Part shown: positions 35,781 to 47,583 of the stretch, piece after piece
Layout: every line of letters begins with the position of its first letter
Position numbering within the stretch: the stretch's first letter is position 1
Assembly: GCA_013398955.1 (NCBI GenBank)
Contig: VWPU01000963.1
Span: forward strand, 186,001-250,000
DNA length: 64,000 nt
Direction of reading: 5' to 3'
From: Callaeas wilsoni
Taxonomy: Eukaryota; Chordata; Aves; Passeriformes; Callaeidae
Notes under the pieces: generated by a model
The model's database searches: none
The model's input: only the letters and a program-made list of their open reading frames with translations
Told to the model about the DNA's origin: nothing
Program-made: the position numbers and the translations under genes

Positions 35781-35850
35781 ATCACCTCACAGTGCTGGGA
35801 AGCTGCAAGGGGTGAGGCACTCAAATGCAATGCTGATAGCAAAGTTAATA
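35781..35850 (+). repeat. probable 3' part of the same MIR
   Basis: ATCACCTCACAGTGCTGGGA followed by AGGCACTCAAATGCAATGCT resembles 'acctcacagggttgttgtgaggattaaatgagataatgcatg...'. It lies about 70 bp beyond the central part, so the copy carries extra sequence between the two segments. Confidence 0.4.
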
Positions 35851-36704
35851 AAACTGCAAAGAAAAGCTGAATTACGTGGGTAGCTGGACGGATGGAAGAG
35901 GTGGTGCTGTGGATTCTCTGAATTCATCAAACACATTTGCAGTGAATCCATGGAGCCAGAATAACACCACAGTGCAAGGTTGGCCCTTTAATTATGTTGA
36001 TTACCCTAAGCCAGATTTTCGCTTGCAGACAGATCCCTGCAGCCACACAAAGACTTTTGTCTACGGTGAGCCTGCACAGGGATCTGCCTGGGCAGTGTTC
36101 ACAGCAGGATCTGGCTCTAAGTTTCTGTGCATATATTTAATGCCAGGTCAGCAGCCTGGCCACACATGGGCCATGGAATGCGTGTGCCTGCCCTGCTCAC
36201 TGCTTTGTCACAGCTCTGGGCACTCGTGGACAGAGAAAAGCAGTGCCTGTGCCTGAGTCAGGTAGGAGGATGTGCCCTTGCTGCTCCCGTGGGGCCCAGG
36301 AAGGCAGGTTCAAAACTTGCATCAAACTTCAGGCATGGTATTCGTTTCCATCACTCTAATTTAAAATATCGGGTGATAATTTCCACAAGAACAATAAAGG
36401 ACTATGTCTGTATCTATGAAAACATAGTCAGTGTCTGAAACCTAGATATCTCTAAGGGAGAGAGACAGCAGATACAAAAGAAAATCTGTTTTGATTATCA
36501 CACCTGATAAGCCTCATTGGTTCATCATGTCCAGCATCTGCACTGCTGAAACCTAATGATCATCAGTGAAACCTTTCTCCCTGACCCATAATAAATTGTA
36601 CTTGAAAGGTGATGAATTACTCTCTGCTTTTTGCATCTTGGACAAAAGGATAGTATCACCCTTTTCTGCAGAAGTCCTACAAAGGAACTAGTCCATTTTA
36701 CATC

Positions 36705-36730
36705 AAAAAAAAAAAAAAGGAAAGAAAAAA
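36705..36730. repeat. A-rich tract
   Basis: Fourteen A residues, then GG, AAAG and a further A run. No retroposon body is visible upstream. Confidence 0.8.
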
Positions 36731-38506
36731 AAACAAGGAAAACAAAAGAGTACATGGACTGTTTCATGGTCTTGTGGGAAAAATCAGACTAAAAAGAAAC
36801 AATAAATTTCTGCCAGTTAAAGTGAGGAGGATTTTTTTAACAACAGCCTTTGCTGTTTCATCAGTTGCCCTTTACATAGATTGCGAAATATGACCTCCAG
36901 TTTCCACATTGTTGTGCCAGTGACTTTCCAATGGCCAGCCTAGATCCCTCTTCCTTCCACCAGGAACTTGCCACAGGAGCAGTTTTACTGAAGGGATAAG
37001 AGTGCCTGCCTATCACAGAGGTTTGGGATTCACGGTCAGCCCCAGGACGGCGAGTACTCTGTCCGCGAACAAATGAGGGAATTTAGCAAAATGTATAAGT
37101 CCTTCCCATGCTACCTACTGAAACAAGCAGATCTATAGTCAATTTATTGAGCATAAATTACTGCCAACCTTCGCTAGAATAATTTATACTCCTGAGCCAC
37201 TTCAGACAGGAAGGCAATAGGGAACTGTCAGGATACATGAAGTTTTATATAGAGATGAACGAATAGCTCATTATTCAAAGTCAAATGATATTCATATTTA
37301 GGGGTCAGAGAATTTGGGAAATGTTTAGACCCTCACCTGAGATTGCAGTATGAATCCTCTTTCCCCATAAGGTCTTCTCAAAATAAGTGCTGGCTTTTCC
37401 AATCCTATTGCTTTACCAGAATAGTTAACCCAGGCAACAGTTGGGTGGGGAGAATTAATAAGAATAAAGGAGCAGGAAAATGAACAGAGGGACTCAGTTG
37501 GCAAAGGATTAAGGAAATGAGTGAAAATAAAGGGAAAGAGGAATGAAAATATAAGGAGATATATGAAAAAAAACGATGAAAAAAGTGGTGGGAAAGAAGA
37601 GAAATAAACATACACACAAAAATAAAATTATATCACAGTGTTATTTTTCAGAATGATATTGTTCATTTTTTGATTGTGTTTCATTATTTGAAAACCTTTG
37701 AGCAATGCAATACAGAAGGCAGAATATTTTCCTCTGTGCTGCTCTGTGTATCAGCCTAGGATGCTCAGGCTATATGAAGTAGAATGACATCTTTGCCATC
37801 TTTTTTCCGTTTATTTTAAGGTCATAAATGTGATCATCTCAACCAGAAACAAATCCGGTTCCTTTTTAACTAAATAAATCCAGCTTCACTTTAAATCAAT
37901 TAAATCATAGATTTCCTCCGGAGTAGAGAACTTGCGGTAGAAACAGAACCTGTTCCTGTGTTTTAAGCTCTGGCTTTCCAAACCAACACAGGTTTTGTTG
38001 AGCATTGTTTGCCCTTTAAGACTGAATTTCAGTGGAAGGAGCCTGGCTGTTTTCCAGCCCTTTCCCACCCCATCACAGTGGCACTTGGGGCACGGTGCAA
38101 ACTCTCAACCAGAACAACTCTCAGTTCACCCAAAGCCAGGGGGAAGCAAGAGGGAAGGAGCTTCACAAGTGATGGAAAAAATGTCAAAAACCAAGACTTG
38201 ATTTTCTTGACAGTATCTCCATTAATTCTAAGGAAATTCACATGTTCAGTGAACTTGAGTGGCACAGTCACAGAGAAAGTTCAGGGTATGTTTCACTCCA
38301 AATTTCCCCGGTGCTGCTAATTCCCCAATCAGCCATTATGTTAGTTTACTAAGTCATCTGTACTCACCTACAGTTCCTTCACTTCATTACTCCCCGGCCA
38401 AAATCTCTTCCGAAGGCTCCTCTGACAGATTTATATTCTGAGCATCAGACAGGAATGTGGTTCTCTGTTTTCCCTTTACCTATACTACATAAACATGTCC
38501 TTGCAG

Positions 38507-38702
38507 GGCTCGCCGGAATCCGTACGCAGAGGATCCCAGGCTGAGCAGCACAGACACCTACAGAAACACTCCTGAGCTCCCTGTGACTATTGCAGACTAC
38601 TCAGGGGTTCAGATCAAGTCTCACCACCATTTCGGGACCTGTTTCTTGACTGGAAGAGCTGTGCTCAAGGGAAGCCATGAAAGACAGGGAAACATTTCAT
38701 AG
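38507..38702 (+). other. CpG-rich open segment, gene status undecided
   Basis: The segment follows a pyrimidine-rich stretch and TTGCAG (acceptor-like, AG at 38505-38506). One frame is open for 64 codons from 38508 to a TAG at 38700-38702. The translation starts ARRNPYAEDPRLSSTDTY and matches no family I know. Four CpGs fall within 38511-38526, which is unusual here. No ATG-initiated start, donor site or poly(A) signal completes a gene model. It may be an exon of an unrecognised transcript, or chance. Confidence 0.2.
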
Positions 38703-41426
38703 CGATGTTGTGCTCATTAAGACTTTGAAAGTTTACTACAATGCACCATCAGTTTAACTAGGTGGAGTCTCCACAGCTATTTGGGTAATTTAATTCTGTT
38801 CTGCAAATTAATGGGAATTCTATGGATACATGTTTTAGAAAATACTTTCTTCTATCACATAGGAGTGACTGCACAAAACCCAACCTTACAACTCTGTTCT
38901 GGCAATAGCGGCTTTTCAAACCCTACCTCTTACCCCTTTTCCCCCAAGAAGGTAGTGCATACGAAAGTGTTGCTAAGGATAAGAGTTCTTCCTTTCACAG
39001 AACAGTCCCCCTGTCTCTTGAGAACTTCAGCCATGAGAATTTATATTAAATGAAACTAATTAGCTAAAGGTTGCATCAAAACTCTCACAAAGACCCACTG
39101 AGATCAGATTCCTTTCCTGCTAGTTATCTCCCCTGCAGGTCCCCAAACAACAGAAGGCATTGTAGAGACAATTGTACAGATGCAGGTATGAGACCAGCTC
39201 GAGCAACGAGGGCTGTTTCAGTGGTACAAGTATTAGAAGAAAAAGGAAGGGAAAAAAGGCATCCTCCTCAGCCATTTTCTGAAAAAACCTCCAACATGTC
39301 ATTGCAAAACTCTATTAATATTGTGTTGAGGCTCCACAGTCCTGCAAAGGGCTGGAAATGGTTCAATCATCACCTTGAGCTTTGTCCAGCTACACTGCTC
39401 TCATGTTTGATACATTATTTACCTGGAAGCATTATTGTGATGCAAAAGTGCCTTTAAGAGACGTAACATTCAGACAGAGAAAAGTGGCCTCAACTGGTGA
39501 TTTTGCTCTTCCAGATGCTCCCAGAAGAGAGACACAAGCAGCAGTTTACACACATATTGCCCTTCGTCTGCATGGGGGCAAAGGGCTTGCCCACACATGT
39601 GGAGTGCCAGGAAGGGAACCAAGCACAGCACCAAGCTCTGGTGCGGAGAGCAGAGGCTGCTAAAGGCTGTACAGAAAGTACAACTCTTTCACTGCGTGTA
39701 TAAGCAGGCACAAGGCTACTGACAGTGTCGGCTCCTGCCCGCGGAACCTGGCTTGTCTCAAACCAGCTGACCAGGCTGCGAGTCAGAGCACAAGGAGTGG
39801 TGGTGTGTTACCCCAGCCATTCTCTGTGATGGATGTAAATCGTACTGCTAGGCTCCTGAAGTCTTCAGTCAGGAAAATAAACCTGCAATGCACACATATT
39901 GGCCTGAAGAATTCTTCCCTCAGCTATTCCAATATAATATCTTTCTTATTTCATTTACATTCTCCCGAGGAGTGAAGCACCTTAGAAATACGTTCTTCAT
40001 GCACAGATTGAGGCCAAGAGTAATAATGTGAAGATCATAGCATACTCTAGAGGAAAGATTTTGTTTTCTAAGACCAAAGATGGAGCATTTTTGGTTGCAA
40101 TTCCTTAAAGAAAATTAGAGGGTAAAAGAGAGAAGGAAATGGGAGGATTTCTGTGTATTAAGCATTATAACTGGGTTTGTTAGCTTGCTATTTTGAAGAA
40201 ATATAGGTAAGCAAGGCAAGATAAATCACAGCAATTTGAAATGTCATTTGGCTCTCCTATAGCGTTTGAATTTCTTCCATATTACAATAGATCTTCTCTC
40301 CTTGTGCCAGCTAAATTGAATTCCTCTTTTTGGGCTGTTTCTTTGAAGGGCTTTGGATGAAATGTCTCATGCAGTTCAGTTTGGAAGCTTCCCAAATCAA
40401 AACCCCAAACCCAACATTTGTTTCAGTTGTGGGGAATGGGAATTCAGATTGTTTTTTACCTGTTCATGAGACATCTGCTTTCACTATTTGGCATAGCGTG
40501 GGGCTGAGGTTAGTGGGGGAAGGCAAGCTGATTAGCCTCAGAGGATTTATTACATTTGATACATTGAATGTCTGATTTTGCCTCTCTTGCTCTCATTCAT
40601 TCACAGCCCGTACATTGAGATACGCTGCAAAATTTTTTGAAACCATTTAGATTTAATTCTCATCTCTTATTTAGCATTGAAATATCGAGAAGAAGTCAGT
40701 GGTATCTGTTGTTTTTGGAAGTTTTGCCCGGACTAAACGTCTGGACTCAGCAATGGAAGTCACAGAATGGGAAGTTGATTTACAAACTGCCTTTAAATCC
40801 AGTGACATAGGCTAAAGTGCACTGAATATTCACAAGCTCTATATTAGCAGCCTCTACTATTTTGTGCTCCCCGTGGCTCTGGTTCAGCTGAGGAACACCC
40901 AAAGTGATCCCAGATTTTAAAGTCTGGATGATCCTGAACAGAGCAAATTTCAAATTAAACCAGAATGCTTTCATATGCCTCCTATGCACAGTTAACACTT
41001 GACTACATATGCTAAAATTTGTGGAGGTTTTTTGATATTTGAAGTTTTATACAAATTTGAGTGAGAATTAAACCATTGGTAGACCACAATGTTTTGTTGG
41101 AAATATTTCTTAGTAAAGCATATTTGAGGATGATGCCGTATCTCTTTGTAGGGGCAAAGAAACTTAAAGTGCACTGTGAAAAACAGCCAGAGCTTGTCAG
41201 ATGTGGAGTTTGGCTGTAAGAAAGGCTGGTCAGAAACCATCTGATGACACACAGTTACAGCAGAAATGGTGACATTTAATTGAAGTTGTTAAGTTCACAG
41301 TGCCTGTTAGGTCCAAAGAAACATTGTCCAAACCAAGGCAGAATTTTTCTCAGAGCCTATGCCCTGATCACCAGCAGAATGGTTTTTTAATTACCTTCTT
41401 CTTTTTCTTTTTTTTTTTTGTAACAG
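38703..41426. other. gene-free unique sequence
   Basis: The longest frame is 128 codons (39071-39457 +) and overlaps other frames. A GC-raised patch at 39570-39800 includes a few CpGs. No repeat family or RNA is recognised. Confidence 0.5.
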
Positions 41427-42926
41427 CTCCTGGACCCAAGAAATGCTAAGAACTTCACCTGGAGTCAGATTTTCTTCCAGCTTTGCTGCCAAACAGGATT
41501 CGGACCTGGTCACAGGTAGGATCCAGGCTGGAGCCTGATGCTGCTTGATCCAGGTGACATTAGTGTCACTTTTTGCTGAACATCTGAAGGATACAGAGAG
41601 ACTGGGCTATTTGAAAATACAAGGAATTGAGCTTCTGAAGTGAAATTTTAGCAGCCTTTTTCCAAGTAGGGGATTTTTGCTTTGGTCTAATTCAAGATAA
41701 ATACAGATTGTGGAAGAAAATAGTGAAACCTTTCAGGTCCAGTTGTGCTTAATATTCTCCCTGCAAAGGTTTTCCTGTAAACAAGCACACGTGCACCCCC
41801 AGACACATACACACACCAAAACGTTCTTCCCGAGCCGCGTTTTAACATCAGCATGTTATTTGCTCTATTACCCTTCTGGGTGGCCAATAAAATATCAAAC
41901 AGCAATTCAAGAAGGCAATAGATAGCTACTACAGTGAGCTTTCTGAAAGCAGAGCCCAGGGAAAGCAGGCAGATTTACACACTTCAATTTGAGGCAAAAG
42001 TGAAATAATAACAAACAATAACTGGTCGGGGGTTTTTCCCAAGCAACAACTGCACAGAATTTACTTAAGGTATGCAATAGCCATCTTGATTTTAAGATGA
42101 GGGCTTGGATTCTCACCTGGTGAATATGAGCCCAGATCCATCACTCAGAGCACAGATTGCTAAATCATGAATATTATGCCTCAAGCAGAAGGCACTTGGC
42201 CAGCTCCTTCCCTGTGTTAATGATTTTTGTACATTGTGCAGATTTACATCAGCCATAGGGCTGGCTGAATGCCTCTTATTTTTGCTGAGATTGTAAATAC
42301 AGCCCTGGTCTATATTCTTCAGACATTTTCACAACTATAATCTTCAAAACCTTGCCCAGCCTTGATCTCTCTTTCCAAGCTTTTAGTCCCACTCCCTCCC
42401 TTTTCAGAACAGATAACAGATTTACAATCGTCAATCCCTCTGCGGTTAAGATGACATATTGGTGGTATATGCAAAAGATGGGCAGACTACCAGAATGCCT
42501 CATCAATACATTTTCATTTCTGTGAAAAGATGAAAGAATAATTAAGATATTCCATTACCTGAAAGTAAGAGTTCTCTACTAAGATATGCATCTTACCATG
42601 CTTATAGAGTGGCATTATTAGGTTCAATAGCATCCCAAATGGAGAACAAAGACGGAGAGGGAGATGAAGACATGCCCTACCTAGTAAAGGAAATGCTGCC
42701 ATGCAGTAAATGAAGAGGAAAAGCATAGCATGATATAGAAGAGGAGGAACCCGGGGCTCATAAAACTGCTGGTAATCTTATACTGACAGAAAGGGGAGAG
42801 AAAAATGGGGCTTGAATAAGCAGGGAAGGTTTTAGTTAATGGGAATAATATCAGTCTCTGGCTTCAGACTTTAAAGAGTCAAAATCTGGATTTAAAGATG
42901 ATTTTTTAAATTTAATCCAGTCCTTT

Positions 42927-42947
42927 AAAACAAAACAAAACAAAAAA
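42927..42947. repeat. (AAAAC)n short array
   Basis: AAAACAAAACAAAACAAAAA: three to four units of a pentanucleotide. Confidence 0.8.
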
Positions 42948-45900
42948 GTCATTTCATGTAGCCTAGTCCTCATGAAGAAAAAGACAGCTGTAAAAGATGT
43001 AAGTTAAAATCCCATTGAGGATATTTTTTGTGTAGATTTGCAGGTCAAGATGAATCCTAGGGTCTTACATTGTCTTTATTTGGACTTGCTGACAGTTGTT
43101 CCTAGGAAACGGCTTATCTTTATTAGAGCTTTTTATACTAATGCTAGCAAGAAACACACCTTTTCTGCTCTAAATGGGGAATTCAATTCTCATTAAAGCC
43201 AGAGGAATTAAATGTCTCTGGAAAAAAAAAACAAAAAACAGTTTTACCAAGAGTTTTGCAGAATCTAAAAGTGTTTCACTTCGAACAAATCCTTCCAAAT
43301 TCAAGAAGTTTTTTAAAGCAGCTTTACTTTTTAAGTGTATTAAAGGAAATTTCAAAACAATCATTTAGATTTCAAGCATTCTGGTTTTAAAATGATGAAA
43401 TAAAACATTACAATATTTTCAACATCATGGTTTTGTTCCAGACAATTTGGCAAAGCTACAATGAATTTAGAAAGCATTTCAGTATTGCTAAAACTGCATT
43501 TTTTTCAAAAAAACAAAAACCAGGCAGAGCTAATGTGAACCCTTTGTTATGAATTAACTGAATCTGTGTTATGTTTTGAGCAAGCTCACTTTTACCATAT
43601 TAATCTGGGTAGAGATTTAGCTTAATTTCAAGCCACCTAACACAACACACAACACAACTTTGTAAGCAAAACTTGTGTGCATGTTCACTAACATTTTCGA
43701 CTCTAGGGCTTCAAGTCAGTGTGAACTAAAACCTTTCTCTCAGCTGCAAAAAGAAAGAGTACAATAAATCACAAATCCATTGTGAACAGTATGGCAATAT
43801 GCTTTCATGTATTTAACTGAAAGAGAGTTTGCCTTCCCACTTCTTCAGGAGCTAATGGTTGATTCAATCCAATGTTGAAATCATCAGACCTTCACTCAGA
43901 TTTTGTTTTAGCAATGTGCCTCTGATAAATAAACTTCCAGACTGAGCATCTCAATCTACCAGGAGCTGCTATTTGGGATGTGCCAAACGGTGGCAAAAAT
44001 GTTTAATTCAGGGAAATGTAATAACAACGGACAAAATTTTGGTTTTCATCAAAGAGTTAAAAAATGTAAGTTTCTGGTTTATCTTTAAATACACATAGAA
44101 TCTCTCTGTGGCACTTTCTTGGTTGCATATCATCTCCCTTTAGAAATACCCTCAAATGCTTTCTAAATATTGAGTCCTTTTTTTTTTTTTTAATAATTCT
44201 ATAAGTAAGGTTCCAAATTCTTTTTCTTTGAGCATGCAGAATCTTATTTTGTGCATTTTTTTCCTCTGGCTTCAGAGCTATGAATGTTGTCTTATTTTTT
44301 CCTATTCATTACTAATAGATTTTTTTATTCACCTGAAACCAGGCACTCTCTTGTGTTAGCTGTTGTGCAGTCATTATAGGCAAGAGAAATTTCTGTCCCA
44401 GAAAGATTAAAAATTGAAGTAATATTCTCTAACCGTCAGTCTCAGAACTACGGAAACATTCCCACAAAAACAGAGTATATTCTTTTATTCAAAAAAATCA
44501 TATAATTAGCGTATTTTCTAAGTAGCCCTTTTGCCAGATCCCAGTACAGAGACTATTGTCCTCACTCCTCTCTTCATGCCTAGGAAAGCACATAGGAAAG
44601 AGCGAGCAATAATTCTTCCTCACTTAAGGAGCAGCTTCATGAGACACATAGAAAGGCACGTGCTGCAAAGCTCAACGAAAGCTAATCAAGCCAGCTTGTC
44701 AAATTTTCTGCTGTTAGCCTATGCTGTCATTTTCCACACATACAACTCCAACTGCAGTCAGTGGAGGGGTTCATATTAACTAAAAAACAACAATAAAGAT
44801 CCTTAAGGAATTGTGCAACACAGCTCACAGAAAAATTACATCTGCCCTATGTGTTAGCTGCAACTTTTTCCTCCCTGACAAGAAAAACTCAAATGCTATG
44901 TTTTGCTTTCTGCTGAACCTCGGTGTATTTTCTAACTGCTCAGGGGGAGTAGCAGCTTCCTTTTGTCCCATTTCTCTGCCATATATACAATATATTTTGT
45001 GCATCTTAGTAGCACACTTAAAATGGCTTGAAATCTCCCATTCTAGAAGGAAAAGGGAAAAATTCATCAGAGAGTCTGACTGCAAAAATAGAGAAATAAT
45101 TCATCTGGATGCTGGTTTTGCAGAGTAGAAATGACATTGTTGATTAGACTGTGATTATAACACTCCATGCCCCAACCCTGCAACCAAATTTCTGGGTACA
45201 AACCCTTTCACTTTAGCAGAACTGGCAGTGAGAATTCCTCTGTGGTGTGAGGACAGTATGAGATGCCCCTGGAGGTTGGCATGGATCCTCTGGGTGTCGA
45301 GGGAGTAGCTGGGTACATGTACCTAGATTTTTGGGAACTCTCCAGGCTTCCATCTTGCAGAAGCAGAGCATTATAGAATTTTCTCCCACCAACATGTTTG
45401 AGGCTGTTTACTGCAGATTCACATTTTGTTCACAGAGCAGTCAATATTAGTTTGGCCACTGGCTTTTCACAGCAACTAGGGTTAAACACAAATCTGCCTT
45501 GGACTGCAGGAAGGGGGGGACAAAACCCCACCGTTGTGGTGCCTGTTAGTAACAGATATTTCCCTGTATTCCTCTCCACTGCTGAGTGACAGCAGCTGGA
45601 ATTTATGAAGCTCGCTTGTGCTTTGCACTTTCCCTGTTTTTACATTCAGGAGAGAGAGAAAATGTCTCTGCTTTGTTCAGTTTGTCAGGGCTGTTTCCTC
45701 CTTTGTGCCCAAATATGTGCTGTTCCTTACAAAAGGTCCCTTCTTAAATTACATCCCAAAAGGGGAACGGGATATGTGCAAAAGTCATTTCGCCTTCAAA
45801 CAGTATGCCACACCTGTATGGGATATGTGACCTTCTGAAGGAGAAAAATGACCAAAACTGACTGCAATTCCCACCTGAGTTGCTGCACTGAGGAATTTAA

Positions 45901-46121
45901 GATGGCTACATACCACACTTGCGCGGTCCGAGCCCTTTTACACGCCAGAGCTGACACAAGGTTTCATTTTGATGGCCATTGCAGTGGGCCATATGACTGA
46001 CACTGGACACAAAGTAAGTCAAAAATATAAATTTTGTATTTTCACTGCATATCTGTCTGCACCTCTAGGAAAAGTGCCTGAAACTCTTTTTCCCCTTCTG
46101 GAGGCCTTTCCTCAGTGCTGA

Positions 46122-46162
46122 GCGCATGCGCACGCGCACACACATGCGCACAGACACACACA
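46122..46162. repeat. alternating purine-pyrimidine tract, GC/CA type
   Basis: GCGCATGCGCACGCGCACAC then ACATGCGCACAGACACACAC alternates purine and pyrimidine for almost its whole length and includes five CGs. Such sequence is the classic substrate for left-handed Z-DNA under supercoiling. Cytosine methylation and decay usually remove CG from such tracts, so its retention is notable. Confidence 0.75.
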
Positions 46163-46444
46163 TTCCTACCGCTGCAAACGACTGAAAGCCATCAGGCTTT
46201 CATGACGGGAAGGGGAGGAGAGAAGGGAATCCATAGCTCAGCAGCATTATTTCCCCCACTTCCCTGCAAAACCTCTCTCACTGGAGTTTCATAGGCTCTC
46301 TTCTCCAAATTATTTATGGGAGAGGGGCAACCCACTCGACGCTGTATGTGCCGTTATCCCCAGCTATTATCCAACAAGTAGTTAATGTTGTTTGAAGCAA
46401 GCATGATTCCTTCTGAGCTCCTCCGTGGCTGCTACTGCATGCCT

Positions 46445-46485
46445 AGGGCCTGGTTGTACTCCCTTAAAGTCGATGCTAAAACTTC
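46445..46485. repeat. possible fragment of a sauropsid interspersed repeat
   Basis: GGGCCTGGTTGTACTCCCTT then AAAGTCGATGCTAAAACTTC resembles 'gggcctgattctgctctcactgaagtcaatggcaaaactcccattgac', a string I associate with old sauropsid repeats. It abuts a MIR-like tail. Confidence 0.35.
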
Positions 46486-46572
46486 CCAGCCTCACAAGGT
46501 GGTTGTGAGGATAAGTTCATTAACGTTTGCAAGGCCCCCAGATATCATAGTGCTGGGAGTAATATAAGTATC
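46486..46572 (+). repeat. MIR/CORE-SINE 3' part with L2-like tail
   Basis: CCTCACAAGGTGGTTGTGAG then GATAAGTTCATTAACGTTTG corresponds to 'cctcatagggttgttgtgaggattaaatgagttaatgtttg'. The following ATCATAGTGCTGGGAG and AATATAAGTATC fits the 'gcgctatataagtgc' tail end. Colinear over about 85 bases. Confidence 0.6.
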
Positions 46573-46603
46573 TAGATAGCTAGTTCTCAAAGACAGCATC
46601 TCT

Positions 46604-46646
46604 GAGGGTCAGATTCTGCACTAGAAATTCCCTTATGCCCATCAAT
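46604..46646. repeat. possible fragment of a sauropsid interspersed repeat
   Basis: GAGGGTCAGATTCTGCACTA then TTATGCCCATCAATT resembles 'gggccagattctgccatcagttacacccat'. Together with 46445-46485 it brackets the MIR tail, so this 200-bp stretch is a small graveyard of old repeats. Confidence 0.35.
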
Positions 46647-47150
46647 TAACATTTGCTCTTGAATATGTATGTGTCATGATGTTTTCCTACTATACATATT
46701 TAATTATGACTTACGCTCCAATAGCTATATAGGATTTGGAAAGAAACATCACAGAAGCTAGAGTTTTGCAGACTACCTCAAGAAAAATAGGTTCTGAAAA
46801 TCTGGAAGAGTCTGGGGGTTTTATTTTTGTCTGAATAGCTCCATCTAAGTTGCCATTTCTCCATAGCAAAGTGTTACTTGTCCCCACCGTGACATGCCCA
46901 TGACTGTAAATGTTTAAATATTCCTTTTTCCCTTATGGCTTCCATTATAATTTATTTCTGTCGCAAGCAGAAAGACGTCTGGGTCATCCTTTCAGCCAGG
47001 ATGAAACACAAAAACAGGGCAAAGCAAAAGAACAGTAGTATTCAAGAGAAGTTTGCTAAGGGGCATATGTTGGGCAATCTTTTGACTGAACTGGAAAGTC
47101 TTGAGTCTATTTGAATTCTTAAAACCTTTTCTCACCTTTTTTCAATGCAG

Positions 47151-47192
47151 TGGGTCAAATTCAGTGCTGATGAAATTCCATGGGCTCTGTTG
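47151..47192. repeat. possible fragment of a sauropsid interspersed repeat
   Basis: GTGGGTCAAATTCAGTGCTG then ATGAAATTCCATGGGCTC resembles 'gggccaaattcagtgctggtgtaaattccattgactc'. About 35 bases match loosely. Confidence 0.35.
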
Positions 47193-47568
47193 TCAGAACC
47201 AAAATCATAAATCAGTGTTATAGTCAAATCAGATCAGTGTTAGAATGCTTAAGCATGTCCTTAGTTTGAAACACAGAAATGGAAGTCAACAGAAACAATC
47301 GTACGCATAAAATTAAATACATATTTAAATGTATTTCATTGGATTGATGTTTTAATCTGGTTTTATTACTTTAGTAGCTAAACAGAATCATTTTGCTAAA
47401 TTGAAATTAAATAGAATTGTTGAGAGTGCAAATTATTGCCAGATACAGTATCTGTAACTGGCATGAGGAACAAACATACAATGCAGTTGGCTGTAAAGAT
47501 TCAACTTCTTAATTAATTTTCCTGAGGCTTAGCCTTTCATTTAAAATACAGCTGTTCCAGTTCCAAAG

Positions 47569-47583
47569 GAAAAAAAAAAAAAA
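47569..47583. repeat. 15-base A run
   Basis: A homopolymer A tract followed by TAAAAACC, with no retroposon body visible upstream. Confidence 0.85.

Larger units (their letters stand above)
35261..38500. other. gene-free sequence with old repeats and A-rich tracts
   Basis: Holds a TA/TG-rich stretch near 35405-35490, two MIR parts (listed), a GC-raised patch at 36050-36320 and a 14-A run at 36705. An AT-rich, possibly conserved block lies at 37130-37290. Open frames of up to 126 codons (35876-36256 +) overlap on several frames and resemble no protein. Confidence 0.45.
41427..46440. other. gene-free sequence with microsatellites and a possible short exon
   Basis: The first 89 bases (41427-41515) are flanked by strong acceptor and donor sequences (see findings). 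The remainder contains an (AAAAC)n tract, A and T runs (43220, 44178), ACACAAC-type repeats near 43645 and a CpG-bearing patch at 45915-45970. The Z-DNA-type tract at 46122-46162 is also inside it. Open frames reach 105 codons and resemble nothing known. Confidence 0.45.
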
